DNA of 64,000 nt from Denticeps clupeoides (taxonomy: Eukaryota; Chordata; Actinopteri; Clupeiformes; Denticipitidae): the NCBI RefSeq assembly GCF_900700375.1, contig NC_041710.1, positions 4,886,568 through 4,950,567 on the forward strand, in the 5' to 3' direction. This document shows, piece after piece, positions 43,117 to 56,933 of this stretch. The translations under genes and the position numbers were made by a program. The notes under the pieces are model-generated. The model saw nothing but the letters and a program-made list of their open reading frames with translations, was not told the DNA's origin and made no database searches. Numbering within the stretch: position 1 is the stretch's first letter; each line of letters starts with the position of its first letter.

Positions 43117-44407
43117 ATATTCCAATTATATGATAATGAACTGGTGAAATTTTACCCTGATCTGAGCATGGAGGTTGGAAGATCTCCAGTGAACAGCCTC
43201 AGCTTACAGAGAGAGCATTCAGGTACTGAAAGCTGGGCAAGAAAAGGTCAAAAGATAACAAACATAACTTTGTGGCTTTTTCTGTTTTTTTTTTTTTTTT
43301 TAAATATGAAACAGACTGCCCTGTAGAGGGCGCTAAAAGACTATTCACTAATCATGCATGCATGCACACACTAAACTTACATTAATGCACACCCAATAAC
43401 ATGTGATTGCACAATAATTATCAATTAATTTGATAATTCTTAAATAAACTGCTTTCCTTTCTGTCTTTTAATGGCCAGTCTTTTTCAGTTAAACAATTTG
43501 CAGAGTGACTACATTTAAACCTAAAATGTCATTTGTCTCGAAAAAGATTCGGTTTAATGTGATTTATTTATTCCATTGCAGTCGTTGGAGGAGAAATTCC
43601 TTTCTTTCATGTTCATGGGCCATGTGAGCCGAAAAAGATTTTTTTTTGTCAGCCAGTGGTGTAATTTGGTGGGGGGGTGGGGTGGGGGGGTTGGTAGGAA
43701 TCCGAACCAGACTGCCGTGGCCATTACATCACCAGCACGCACCGGTGCACCCCGAGTGCTTCCTGTTTAATAATGGAGGAGACGTGGGGCGCGGGACAAA
43801 GGCCGCCACTGCTAAATACCCATCATGCTTAGTGAGCGGCGGGCCTGGCGACAGTGGTCGCTCTCTCATGCATAAATGGTGCGTTGTCAGCTCTTCGCCG
43901 GACTGAAAAGAAGAAATGCCGCCGTGATTTCAAAAACGATAATAAGTGGCAAACAAGTGCGAGTGCTCGGTGAGATTTGCGAATTCGACTCGCACGCCTC
44001 TCGCCCAGTGGCCCTTGCTTGATGGCTCAGCAGACTGGTGTCCAGGAGGGACCTGGGGAAGTCTCCAGTTTCCCTGTGACCTTTGCTGTGACCTTCGCAG
44101 TTAATGGACAGAAGCATGGATTAGTTCTTCAGATCGCCCGCGGGGACTTGGGTGACGTCAGGCCCCTGCAAGCTGACCCCCGTGACCCCCGCACGCACAT
44201 TCCGGCAGATGATGCGCCTGGTGTGTAACAGCAAGTGAATCTTTGGCGCAGGTGAGGTCAGGCCGCAGAAGGGGCGGAGCTACCGTTCATCCAGCCCGAA
44301 ACGAGCAGGCTCCAGAACGCGTTACAAAAGGAATAATGGGACACAATATTCATTGCACTGAAGCGCGATGCTACAGGAAATTAGTTGCATTTTATTTACT
44401 TTCTTTA
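43117..44407. other. unique stretch with G-rich run, no gene seen
   Basis: Includes a T run near 43,287, a G-rich run (43,670-43,692), and a moderately GC-rich section at 43,720-44,300. Short open frames show no family features. Confidence 0.5.
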
Positions 44408-44628
44408 CCAAGTGATTGTCATTGTGAAACGTTGCAGCACAGCAAATGGTGACACAATGAAATTTGTCCTCTGCTTTTAACCATCACCCTTGGTGAGAAG
44501 TGGGCAGCCATGACTGGTGGGGGGGACGGTGCTTTGCTCAGTGGCACCTTGGCGGATCGGGATTCGAACCGGCAACCTTCTGATTACGGGTTCCGCTTCA
44601 TAAAACCGCTAGGTCACCACTGCCCCGC
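44408..44628 (-). repeat. SINE family A, near full length
   Basis: Reverse copy: attgtgaaacgttgcagcac to gctaggtcaccactgcccc. Confidence 0.9.
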
Positions 44629-47600
44629 AAATTGGCTGGTACAGGGCAGCACTGTCACAAAAAATGCCTCACTAGCTGGAAAAAATATTCGCAAAATACT
44701 GCTGGGCTAAAGAAGAATGAGGGTATGGATGCAATCTGGGAGGTTGCATCACTGCCTGAGGAAGTGGCTGTTAAAGTCATTGCTTTCCAACAGGAAGTGG
44801 TGGCCGACGTGTACTGCCATTTCCTTCAGCCCGAAAAACACTGAAGGTCGAATACCGAATCAGTTTCTTCTTCAATGACACGTTAATGTGTCGGTGGTGG
44901 CATCGAGCCTCCCTGAAGGACATGGATTTTCATAAACTGAACTGCCAATAATCAATGAAATCCTCAATGGAACGAACCAAAAAAAGCATGAAAATATAAA
45001 TATGAAAAGTCATCTACTTTACTCCAGTTGTGTTCTAGTCACGGCCATGATGCATGTTAAGGCTGCTCGTAGTCCATTTGTCATTCTTTTTAGTGATTTT
45101 TCTGTTCCGAATCCTTAATAAAGTGAGAATATAAACTATTTTATTTCACAGTGTGGCTGCAGAAAAAAATTATCTCCAAAATCACTCACATTATGTGGTG
45201 CCAAATAACCTAACTGTGTAGGTAACAGCTTTTGAAAGCAGTTTTTATTTGTTAATGGATGTGAAAGTGGTTGCTATTTGCCATCGTGATGCACAGCAAG
45301 CACAGCACACTGTGACACAATGGAATGTGTCCTCCGCATTTAAACAGTGGGCAGCCATGAAAGGCGCCCGGTGTGCGGGGACGGTACCATGATCAAGGGG
45401 ACCTCAACCCACAACCCTTTGGTAACGAGTCGGCTTCCTTAACCATGAGGCAACAACTGCCATATTTGAGATGAGGTTGAGGTCTCTGGACACGAGGTGT
45501 TGCATGTTCTTCCCATGTTAATATGGATGCTCCAGTTCTTCCAGACTTCAGAAAAATCCATGCTAAGTGAATGGGGATGCTGAATTGGCCTTTGTGTGTG
45601 TGTTCCTTTTGTGATTTAATGGGATTTGGAAAGGGCAGGGAGTTTAACTGTGATAAATGGTTATGATGATTAAATGGAACCTACATGTGCTGAAACTTCT
45701 GAAGGGGAAATGTTGGTTAATGCACCCAAACTACATTAGTTAGACCAGTTACTAAAATGATTTAAATATGTATTATGTAAATACGTGCCTAGACAGAAGA
45801 GGATGATAAAAGAGGATGGTGTTAATCATGGCCTCTCCTAAATGTGTAGAATTAGTAAAAGTGGCCAGACGTTTTTTTGTTATATGGAGGACTGCGCATG
45901 ATGAAGCTGTTCTCTCTAAGTGATGCTGGAAAGAAATGGTCTCAATCGATCACAGAGACATGCTGGATGAAACGGTGTAGTGAACACATCTAATACTGCC
46001 CTGGAAAGGAATATAAGGGGGCAAGGGCTTGTGCTAATGCAAAAGTAACCAGCAAAACAAATGGAATAGAGGCAGCCATGGGTCCCTGGATGAGCTTAAA
46101 ATTTACTTTTCATGCTTTCCTTTAATGATGGCCATGGGTACAATTGTACGAGTTTTATTTAGAGGGTAATAAGGGTTATATATGATTGGCAGGAAGGGGC
46201 ATATTAACATCGGATATGTATTTTGGTTCGTGAGAAACAGAGAAACACAAAGAAGGAATGACTAGCAAATTCTCAGCTGCCTGCGAGAGAAGGAACTAGA
46301 TATCCAACCGACCTGTGAATTTAAAGTAGTCCATGATATGAAAAGCATTCACAATGGTGTTCATATTTAGCATCGTAATAAAATTTTTGGAAAGTCTGAC
46401 ACAGTGGGCTGTACATCTCTACGTGATGAAATCTACGTTTTAAAAAGCAGCGCCAACACCATGTGACGAGAGAGGAGTCTTTCCGGAATAAATCCCTGTC
46501 CCTTTTCAGAACTCAAGAGGGCGGCGGAGTTAGATGATACTGCGATCTTATGTATTGTATTGCAAAGTATTGCTCCTTAAACGCCATCCTTCGGCGTAGA
46601 TGAAGAACGTGGAGGCCCGGGATCCTGATGAAGGGGCGTACGTCCTCCTCAGAGCTCTGTGTTGATGGAGTAAATGGTAAAGACTGACTGCACCTGACTG
46701 AAGCGCTGCTCGTTGATTCTCCTCCATCACCCTTTCAACTACAACGTTCATCTACCCCATGATTCCTCCCAGGAGTGCTTGCAGAGACTGCTCGGAGACC
46801 TCACCACGCTTATTTTATGATTAAAAATTTAAAATCCTCCTCCGACTTCCTAATTTTATTCCTTCCTTTCCACAACCTGACAAGAATGAAGATGAATTAG
46901 AGTCATTAACTGTACCTGTCTGACAGTTGCATGGAGCCACGGCGAAGAAATAAAGAAAGAAACACCTTTTTTTAACCTCGCGATGAATGTGTAATCTTCC
47001 ACACCCTTTAAAACGTGAGACTTTATCAGAACGTGCTGTCAGTTACTAATTCCCGATCTGCCCTCTGTGAAAATTAATTAGAAAATAGATGTTCATTATC
47101 GTTTAAACATCTGAGTCACATTCAAAGCTTTTTTGCGTTATCTTGCAAGATCATCTGTGAATGAGGTTGTAATAATCATTAGTTGAATAATATTGAAATT
47201 TAGAAAATTTAATCATGCTCCTATTATAACCTTTTTTTTTGGTTGTGTATTTCTTTATATTTCATACAATGAATAGTCACTCCTGTTTTATGTAAAACCT
47301 GAGCATAGCGGCCCATGCATTACTGATTAATGAGCGGGCAACACTAGGCTGCCAAATCCTAGTTCTCTTCTAATGCCACTGAAGCTGCCCAGAAGCTGGG
47401 CTGTTTCCTGCCTCACCGGAGGAACTGAGATGGAGGACGTGCTCCTCAGGAAGTCACTCATGTGCAACCCGTGTCAACCGGAATGCATAGGTTCCAGCCC
47501 GGGCCCCCCGTGTGACACTTTTTAACAGAGTGGGAACCGTCATGCAACAATAAAAAATATGATTTCTCTATAGACCACACGCACACTGGTCTGTTATTAT

Positions 47601-48960
47601 CAAAAATATAATAAAAAAACGTCAAAGTATCTGATCTGTTATATTAATCTGCTAACATCTGCTCCATCTCACCAGTCAGCGTAACGTCTGCAGCTAGAAT
47701 CTGATGGAAATCCAAATACCATGTTAATATGGGATGGTTCTGGGAAAACTAAAATTTGTGTTTGAATTTTATTTTGGTTTTTATTTATTAAATAAAAGCA
47801 AACAAAGAGTGTAGCCTTGTGTATTCAATACAGAAACTGATTTTCAATTTCTAAGGCAGCCATTCCATGGCCATTACAGGCTGAATGTTGTAACTGTTGA
47901 ACTCTTGTGTGACGACGGAGGGTGCGAAGGGGACTGAAGTGCAGGAGCAGGACCTCTTGGATGAACACAACAACAAAACTAGGCCCGATGGCCAAAAGGG
48001 AACCTAAAAGGAACTCGAAGTGCCCCGAATCCATGTCTCGACAAGAACAAATCCAACATGCAGCATGAGGGCGAGTCCACATTAATGCAGCCTGTTCTTA
48101 AGGAGTCCTGACCAATCCCGCCTAATTAGTATTGGTTGACTCCATAATCAGGTGCCATGACTTTCCCAATTTAAAGCGTTATTATTATATTATGTAATTT
48201 CAGCAAATAAAGGTTTTTGATGACAATTGGTAATTGTATTCAATTGTGATTATTTATAATAATTATTATTGAAGAATATAACAAATATGGCATGTTTTGC
48301 ACAGACACAAGCACATAATTTGTAAACATGATTGGGAAATAATTTTTGGCAAAGACGTGCATTTAAATAAGCACCATTTAAATTATGGGTTAAATTATTA
48401 TTATTATTTTTTTTTTGCATGGCTCATCAAGTCATCGCCCTGCCGGTGTCCGGTAGAGCCAGTAAAGCTGACTCTGGCGCAGGATGCCTGCCGGAGCAAC
48501 GAGATCGGTGGCCGCTGTGTGAACGGCGGAGATCAAGAGGAAGACAGAGGAAGTGATGTCATGGCCTGTATGAGGTGCAGCTGAATTGGGGGGGCTATAG
48601 AAATCTTTCCAAACCTCCCCTTGCCACAAAAAGACAGCTGAGGATGCGGCATTGAAAACGGAGGCCATTTTGGACCTGCTCTGGCCTCCAGAAAACACAG
48701 CATATAATTTAAAAAAAAAGAAAGAGAGAGAGAGTGAGAGCACAAAAACACCAAATGAGGAGTAAATCCAGATGATTACACATTCATCCTGTGTGTCTTC
48801 CACCCAACCCCCACCACACACATTCATGCAACCTTCAATTAAACCGCCTGAACTGCTGCATCTATCTGGATCTTGGTTGAGTGGAAAAATGGTGGCAGAA
48901 TGGTGCAGTTGAGAGAAAAACACTTGAGAAATCTTTGGCATGAATGGAATTTTAACAGCT
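44629..48960. other. long stretch without recognised gene
   Basis: AT-rich unique sequence apart from one diverged family A SINE (45,290-45,468). Neither strand shows an open frame with family features. 48,430-48,580 is more GC-rich and contains a short Cys-rich open frame that I do not trust. Confidence 0.5.
45290..45468 (-). repeat. SINE family A, diverged
   Basis: Reverse copy with cactgtgacacaatggaatg, atttaaacagtgggcagcca and ccttaaccatgaggcaac. Confidence 0.75.
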
Positions 48961-48965
48961 TCGCC

Positions 48966-49212
48966 TAGGGGCAGTGGTGGCCTAGCGGTTAAGGAAGCGG
49001 CCCCATAAACAGAAGATTGCCGGTTCGAATCCCGATCTGCCAAGGTGCCACTGAGGTGTCACTGAGCAAAGCACCGTCCCCACACACTGCTCCCCGAGCG
49101 CCTGTCATGGCTGCCCACTGCTCACTCTGGGTGATGGGTTAAATGCAGAGGACACATTTCACTGTGTGCACCATGTGCTGTGCTGCTGTGTCAATCACTT
49201 CACTTTGACTTT
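48966..49212 (+). repeat. SINE family A, full length
   Basis: ggggcagtggtggcctagcg to caatcacttcactttgac. It carries the gaggtgtcactg duplication also seen at 19,798. Confidence 0.95.
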
Positions 49213-52200
49213 AAGGTAAGGTAATAAATGAAGGTTAACAAAACTTGCAAATTGTAGACACAATTGAGTCATTCTTCGATAATGATGGATATTTACGAGT
49301 TTATGGATGTTAAATTGCTGGACTGGGACAGAGGGGTCGTTGGGTCCTTGAGAGACACTTTGCCTCCATGCTAAGATCTGAAGAAGGTCATGGTGTTGGG
49401 TCTACAAAGAGCAGAAAAAAACAGACAGCTAATGGTCTCCAGACTTGTCCCGTACATCGATAATGCCCCACCGTTCCCAATAATGGCCTCTACCTTTTGC
49501 TCAGCACGATAAAAGAAAGCATTGTGTGGTTGGGTAAAATGTCTTTAATCATGTTAATCGTTCAGCTTAGATGAAGGTCATGTCTCATTTCAGGGGCCAT
49601 TCGAGCATCCTGCAAATACAGATAATTCTAATGGCAGTTCGAATTCGAATAATTTTGAAACTTGTACATAAACGTTCAGTAAATGACACTTACAGTGTAT
49701 GTTGCATAACCAAGCAGCCACTGTATTTACAATGAAAACCTGAAAAGAGCAGAAGGGTGGCCTGTAGTGTAGATAGACAGATAAATATACAGCCCGATAG
49801 ACAGAGTTATAGCCGATGTTAAGTAGAGGAAATCTGGGACACAGTTGCATTCATTGTTCAGTGAGCTTTTCCACAGAGTTAAACCCACCGACAGCAATGA
49901 ATGTTGATTGTGACCTTTTAACAGGGGACTTTTCTTCCCTTGGAACACAGACACACACACGCCAGCCCCCTGTGCTCCGGGATGTACCTACATGTCTACG
50001 GAGTGCGAAGCACCAAACGATGTCCTGGATACGTCCATCTGTTGGCTGGCCGCGGGGTACAGTCAACGGCCGATGGTTTTTATCTGATTTCTATCAAACT
50101 CACCGACAGCGTTGAATGTTCCCCGAGGCAAGCGTGGGCGGGTGGGCTGGAGAGGGTAAACAGAAGTGACAGCACCGCTTCCGTTTCCATGGAACGAGGA
50201 GACTGACAGAGACGCTGAGGACGACCAGGACAGACGGGCCGGGAAGAGCACATTAAAGACATCTGAGCCTTTTCCGCAGTGCCCTGAATCGAAAATGAAA
50301 TTCACTAATATTCTGCACTCAGACGATGACAATATACAATTTGGGATCTCTGGTTTTAGACGCAATGGATGCTGAGCCACCTGGAAAATCACAGTGAGAA
50401 ATGAATTTAGAAAAATGCAGACAGAAACACAGAGACAACCTGCTTCTGTCCACAGTCTTACACACACACACATCACAGTAATCCACATCCATATTTGTCA
50501 TCAGCCACATCATCTTCTCACAAAGCATTTAGGACAAATCAAAAGTGACAGTATAGTCCGAGTAAAAAAATACATAAGAAGGGAAGTCCAGATCTGGGCT
50601 TTGTATCTAATATGCAACACATGAACCAATTATATGGTTTTCTAAAAGCAATTTAAAAAGTGACTGCACTGAAAGCAGCTTTTAGAATTATAGCTGCCAA
50701 AATTGAGATGAGATTGATATTAAATTTTAACATTTAACATTTGAAAATAATTGAACCCTGTAAACAAAGTTGTATTTAGTTTACTTTACTCCCATACGCA
50801 CACGACGCATGAACGCTTGATGGTGGGCGTGTCTGTTGTGTTTATCACTTGCTCACAACATTACTCCGCAATAAACTCAACTGATTGCCCAAAGTTTGTG
50901 AAATTGCTCGACAATAGTTTTAAATATTATAGCAAGCGTTAGTCTGATGAGTTAATCGTGATTAATCGCAATTAATTCCAATATGTTTCTTTTCTATTGA
51001 CAATCCAAATACATGTTTGCATTCTGAATACGTATCACTCTCACATGTATCCATTACATCACTGTTATTTCCAGCTCTTGCGTAGTAATATTTGTATTGA
51101 TATTTTTAAATTGGGTTTAGTTATTCTTGTGGAGTACAGGACAATGCCATGGTTCTGAGTGTGTGTGTGAACGTGACGCACGAGTCAGAACAGAATTTAC
51201 TACAAACATATTCCATCGGCTTTCCTGAGTCGTAATGTAGTAATGACACACCCGCTCGTCTGGGGAGGTGTGGCGACCCTGTGTCAGCAGTGTGGAGACG
51301 CTCAGTTCCTGGCAATGACACTAGCAGGAGGGGTGGCACACGCGGCGAGAATCGAACATGTTTAATCTGTCACACTTCGGCAGGATTCATTAAACTGGCG
51401 TTACTCACAGAACCCCCTGCCTGCTACACCCATACCACCTCCACCCCACCTGGGCCATCAGATCGTAGATGCCGAGTCTCCGGCCTCGGCCGACCCTCGG
51501 CCCTGCGTTCACGAGGCGTCTCGGAAGTCCCACCTTCCTGACGCCCGGGCCGCTCCTCGCCACTGAAAATACACCAGCATCCGCTGCGCTCCCACTCCAC
51601 AGGCCCACGCGTCCACTTTCATCCAGAATTGAGCAGAGAGCACCAGGACCTCCAGGCAGCCTTCCAGCCGCTCCAGCGCTGTCACCTCCGCTGGCGATCC
51701 TGGGACAAAGCAAACAAATCTAAAAATACACCCTGAACAATGCACGCCGCTATTTGCTTCCAAATTCAGACGAGCTGTTATGTGAATAATTGTGATCAGA
51801 ATTGTTGTTCTTTTTGGACTGACACTGAATATTCTAAATTGCACAATTAAAAAGAAGTCATAGCAAAACACGTATAATACAATATAATATAACATGCACG
51901 TTATGCAAAAATGATCACAGTCAGCTGAAATATTGACAACTAAGCAATTAGGTAATAATCGTGACCAAGACAGGTTCTGGGTTTTGTTCCATCTGATTTT
52001 TTTAGCCTTTGAATTTCAAACACTGATATTTTTGTGTTTGCATTGAAACAACAATGATTGGCTTGATGGTGAATCATTATTACCACTTATCAATTGCTCA
52101 TCCTTAGTTTGCTGGATGATGACATAGAATGTTCAGAAATGTTGTTTTGATTTAAAAAAATCTGTGTTTGAAATACAAAGTCAGACGTAGCAGGTTTTCT

Positions 52201-52240
52201 TCTGTAGCTCAGTCGAACTACACGTATAGCCATTAGAAGA
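49213..52240. other. long stretch without recognised gene
   Basis: Mostly AT-rich and unique. A GC-richer block at 51,230-51,720 contains a candidate minus-strand exon, listed separately. Two similar segments (cccaccgacagcaatgaatg at 49,886 and ctcaccgacagcgttgaatg at 50,098) form a weak direct repeat. Confidence 0.5.
51450..51699 (-). other. candidate coding exon of an unidentified gene (250 nt)
   Basis: On the minus strand, an acceptor-like tttgtcccag precedes and ggcccag|gtgggg ends an 83-codon open stretch (phase 2 to 0) that starts IASGGDSAGAAGRL and ends RRLGIYDLMAQ. Gly, Ala and Arg are frequent and the DNA is GC-rich, so a chance open frame is quite possible. Confidence 0.25.
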
Positions 52241-52242
52241 AG

Positions 52243-52443
52243 AAAGTGAAGTGATCGTGAAACACTGCAGCACAGCACACGGTGACACAATGAAATGTGT
52301 CCTCTGCTTTTAACCATCACCCTTGGTGAGCAGTGACAGGCGCCCGGGGAGCAGTGTGTGGGCACCTTGGCTGATCGGTATTCGAACCGGCAACCTTCTG
52401 ATTACGGGGCTGCTTCCTGAACCGCTAAGCCGCCACTGGGGCA
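52243..52443 (-). repeat. SINE family A
   Basis: Reverse copy: gtgaaacactgcagcacagc to ctaagccgccactggggc. Confidence 0.9.
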
Positions 52444-52793
52444 GACCATTGGGTCGGACTACTGGAGGGAAATCGTTTTATTGACTGATGTATGTCCGAT
52501 TACGCTATTACAAGCACGCACATTACATCACAGACCAGAACAACTGACAACCAATTAAACCCTCATGCATTCGTTTAGGTTTATCTTATTGCAAATGTGA
52601 TGCACCTGATCCCATGTGGCTCCGGTTTTATCTGAAGTCAGACGGTAGCTATGGAGTCGGAATTGTGGCTAGTCCATTCTGGGCCCAGTTGAGTAGCTCA
52701 ACCACCGAACGCATTGTCTGGGTGTTTGACAAATTTAATTCAGCATGATTTCAGTTTTACTAACGTCTTTACATTTCATTCTTATATATCGCT

Positions 52794-52851
<58 letters not shown>

Positions 52852-55140
52852 CGCTGCAATAAAATGTTACAAATATTGTAATGACATGATATTATTATGA
52901 AGCATAAAAGCCCTCATGCATACAATCTACTGCTAATCATGTGAGAAAATGGGCGTCTATCTGTGAAACTATAAAAGAGTTACATACATTAACCCATCGC
53001 AGTCCACACACACACTCACACACATTTATCAGCTTAACTCTGAGCACCCTTTCAAGATGAAAGTGGCCTCTTCAAAACCAATCTAAGCAGCAGCTCAGCC
53101 TCAGCAGGGTTCCCCAGCGTCAGCGCTCACTTCGTCCCTTTGTTTGTTAACGTTATTCCACTTTAATAAAATCCTGATCGAGACAACATTTCTGCCATCA
53201 AAGGCCTGGCTCGCTGTGATGTATTATTTATAGAAGCCTATTACAATATATTTTTTTTTATGTTACGGGTCATCATTCAAATTCAAATTCTTCGCCACGT
53301 TTTACGGAGGGGGGGGGGCTAAAGTGAGGCAGGGACGGAGATAAAGGGAGGGAGATGAAGAGTTCCACGGAGCGCGGACAATGACAAAGAACGGCAGCAA
53401 TATGCTGACAGATCGTTCCGTGGAATTAATTGTCCTTCCCCCTAAATCTGAACAGACCCCTATATGTTTAACATGCATACACACACACACACTCTCAAAG
53501 CCCTTGCACTTCGAAATGTGCTCGGCGTCCATTGGGGTGAGGAGGATGAAGGTTAAAATCATGTCATTAATGCAGTAACTACATGGAACAACTAAATGGG
53601 AGACAGTTCGTTCTTGAACTATTTTAGTTTATTTCTTAGGGGTTGTGAAGTTGTTTTTTTTTTAGTCTCATGCAGCTGAACTCTGGGCTGCCATAGCGCT
53701 TTGCAGGTCACTGCTCCGGATGAATTGCCTCTGACAGCCTGTCTGACGAGGAGAGATGAGCGGTGGGTGATGTCATGCCACGCCAACAGGATGAAGCTTC
53801 GCGCGCTCGGCGGCGGTGCTGCACTGCTGGCTTTCCCACAATCCTCCCGGCCTCCACAGTAATAACTAAACCTGCTACCCAATGGAAAATATCAATACAA
53901 ATATCGCTAAGCAAGATCTGGCAACATGTCCATATTAAAAATCAATGTTGCATCACAATACTATTGATTCTGAGATTGTTGCCATGACATGCGTATAAAT
54001 AAATAACCAAACAAGAAGAAATTGATCATAAATCACTGCAATTCAGTTACTGCTGTCTGGTTAAAAACGTCTACAGTGGATGTTGTGATGAATGCCAGTA
54101 CTTTTAGGACATATTGGACCTCCCTGGGCTAAAACCATGCACCGGATGTGACCTGCAATTCTGCCTGATGCTTATATTGGTCAATTTAAAATCTGGAACT
54201 AGGGGTTCGGAGTGAACGTTAAACGGTGGCAGCCTTGCTCGCTTCCTGGTTTTGTGTTTCCCCCATTGCCAATGCACGATAAGAGGCCAGGATCAGAACG
54301 GCGTAAGTGGACATTATAATTGTAAATCCAGATTAATGCCCACTCCTTTGCATTGATGGAGCTGGGCACGGATCCAAAAGCCCCTGATGTGGCTTGAAAT
54401 GAGAAACAGACGTAAGATTCGAATCGAGAGCGAGGTCGAGGCGGCGGACTGGGGCAGAAGAATGGCTTTCCCATGGCAACGGCAGCGCTGGAGAGGCATT
54501 CCTTAATCCCACCCGCCCCTAACGTGGCGCTGCTGGAGAGGGGTGGGGCCGCGACCCCCACCCCAGGGCTCAATATTCCCATTGTGTAGGGATGGAGATC
54601 ATAGTGACGGGGACTGAAAAGAAGGCCAAGCCGTGGGCCTCCGAGTCTCGACATTACACGGGGGGCAGAGCCCCGAGGGCCAGCGAAGGGCGGGCTGGGG
54701 GGAGAAAACACCCTCACACACACACACACACACACACTATCATAAAAACACAGTCATAGGTATATTCATATCGTCACAAAAACACACACACATGGAGACA
54801 GAGGGACGGAAACGGCAAACCCACCCACATGTTCCCCAAACAAACATGGACACAAACACGCAGTGGAAGCATTAAAAGACACACTCACATGCAATTATAC
54901 CCTCACAGCGACACAAGCGCAACATGAAACCACATTAGAGAAGCTCGTCTGAACTGGTGCAGGAATCGTATGGTCACGTGCAAATATGAAAATGGCAGAC
55001 TGGTCTTCAAGAGCCACCATTTGAAGCACTTTATAGGAAAACCTGTCAGTTATTACTGCAGCCGGACACTTTTTATATATGTATTCAAGGAATCATGTTT
55101 TGTGATCATACAGAAGATGTCCCTTGTGACCGGGCAGGAA
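52444..55140. other. long stretch without recognised gene
   Basis: AT-rich, with a (CA)n(TA)n tract at 52,798-52,850 and a nine-G run at 53,308. A GC-rich block at 54,400-54,720 is followed by a (CA)n tract (54,714-54,738). Nothing is identified as coding. Confidence 0.5.
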
Positions 55141-55144
55141 ATTC

Positions 55145-55338
55145 ACATTTACATTTTTGGCATTTATCAGACGCCCTTATCCAGAGCGACTTACAATCAG
55201 TAGTTACAGGGACAGTCCCCCCCTGGAGCAACTTAGGGTTAAGTGTCTTGCTCAGAGACACAATGGTAGTAAGTGGGGTTTGAACCTGGGTCTTCTGGTT
55301 CATAGGCGAATGTGTTACCCTCTTGGCTACTACCACCC
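55145..55338 (-). repeat. SINE family B, full length
   Basis: Reverse copy: acatttacatttttggcatt to ttggctactaccaccc. Confidence 0.95.
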
Positions 55339-55642
55339 TTATTGGGTTTTTTTTGTGTGCCACTGGTCACGTTGAACATAGAAGAAGTGGATGAAGTGCC
55401 ATCTCCTTCTCTGCTGCACGTTGCTTAAAGCGCTGGCGAAGAGGAGACACGGTTCACATCACAAAGACAAATGAACGGCCTGACCAGCTCTGATTGTGTG
55501 TGTGTGGTGTTGTTTACTTAAAGTGTGTGTGTGTGTCTGTTAGAATTATATGCGTAAAATTCTGTAAGGTCTCTGCATGACGGAAGGAATGTCTTGTGTT
55601 TACATTCCAGTGTTGGTGAGTGTGTGTGTATAATATATATAA

Positions 55643-55644
<2 letters not shown>

Positions 55645-55678
<34 letters not shown>
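55645..55678. repeat. (GT)n tract
   Basis: About 16 GT repeats, just downstream (minus strand) of the candidate exon at 55,693-55,738. Confidence 0.9.
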
Positions 55679-55679
<1 letters not shown>

Positions 55680-55692
55680 CATGTTTCCTCAC

Positions 55693-55738
55693 CTCAGATA
55701 ACCTGGAGGAAAGGCTGACGTTCAGTCTCCGTTTGGGC
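55693..55738 (-). other. candidate coding exon of an unidentified gene (46 nt)
   Basis: Acceptor ctcttcccgcag (good polypyrimidine tract) and donor ctgag|gtgagg flank an open 15 codons reading PKRRLNVSLSSRLSE (phase 2 to 0). The splice signals are strong for such a short piece. The family is unknown. Confidence 0.4.
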
Positions 55739-55810
55739 CTGCGGGAAGAGAACACAGTCTGATTACCAACAGAAACATGCAAATATGTTTATTCAGTCAT
55801 TGTATTTATT

Positions 55811-55938
55811 GGGGCAGTGGTGGCCTAGCGGTTAAGGAAGTGGCCCCGTAATCATAAGGTTGCTGGTTCGAATCCCGATCAGACCCACTTATCAGACGCA
55901 CTTACCCAGAGCGACTTACAATCAGTATTTACAGGGAC

Positions 55939-55975
<37 letters not shown>

Positions 55976-56440
55976 AGCAACATAGTGGTAGTAGCCTAGT
56001 GGGTAACACACTCGCCTATGAACCAGAAGACCCGGGTTCAAACCCCACTTACACCGACTTACAATCAGTAGTTACAGGGACCCTGACTTACAATCAGTAG
56101 TTACAGGGACCCTGACTTACAATCAGTAGTTACAGGGACAGTCTCCCTGGAGCAACTTAGTGTTAAGTGTCTTGCTCAGGGACACGATGGTAGTAAGTGG
56201 GGTTTGAACCTGGGTCTTCTGGTTCATAGGCGAGGGTGTTACCCACTAGGCTACTACCACCCGCCAAGTTGCCATTGAGGTGCTACTGAGCAAAACACCG
56301 TCCCCACACACTGTTCCCTGGGTGCCTGTCATGGCTGCCCACTGCTCACCAAGGGTGACGATTAAAAGCAGAGGACACTTTTCACTGTGTGCACCGTGTG
56401 CTGTGTATCACAATGATCTTCACCATTCTCAGATTTTGTT
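55811..56440 (+). repeat. nested SINE mosaic
   Basis: A family A copy (55,811-55,880) is broken by family B material and resumes at about 56,265. The insert contains a reverse B tail, a C run, a forward B head (gtggtagtagcctagtgggt), two short near-identical units (acaatcagtagttacaggga) and a reverse B copy. Confidence 0.85.
55934..55973. repeat. poly(C) run
   Basis: About 40 consecutive C inside the SINE mosaic, at the point where normal family B copies have only five to seven C. Confidence 0.9.
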
Positions 56441-56894
56441 GCTGAGATCGGCTTTGTGTGTTTCATATATAATTCTCTGCACACCGGGGAGGGGAAAAAC
56501 CTACAGCATGTCATTTCCACCATAAAATAAAACTGGCTCAGGCATGTGTACCGTGAAGCAAGCAGAAAGTGGTCCTGCACGACGAGAATTTTTCTGTCCT
56601 GCTGTTCATGTCAAGGCCTCAGCATCCTGGGTGGTCTATATAGTTGAGCCTAGAAGTGTTAAATATGCTTTCATAATGTCTCTCAGACACTGAGGGAGTC
56701 ACGTTAAAACTAAAACACGTTAAAAGCCAACATTTTGTGTGGCCTTTGTGGCGCTCGTAGGAACTGTGGTGTTCCGAGAGGAATGGGCCAAGCGACCCCA
56801 AAATACAGCTGCTAAAACAGAGATCACACATGGCCCTTTTTTGGGGTAATTATACACTCTCATCTATGGAGGAAGGGGCATTTACTCTGCACCA

Positions 56895-56933
<39 letters not shown>

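Noticed and set aside
48297-48584. Cys-containing open frame (CRCPVEPVKLTLAQDACRSN).
   Set aside because: Considered as a secreted-protein exon, but no clear splice sites in phase and no family match.
49886-50118. Pair of similar segments around caccgacagc about 212 bases apart.
   Set aside because: Similarity is limited to about 20 bases with mismatches. Not enough to claim an element.
54199-54735. 178-codon minus-strand open frame in a GC-rich block.
   Set aside because: Starts in a (TG)n repeat, is Pro/Ser/Arg-rich and has no recognisable domain. Likely composition.
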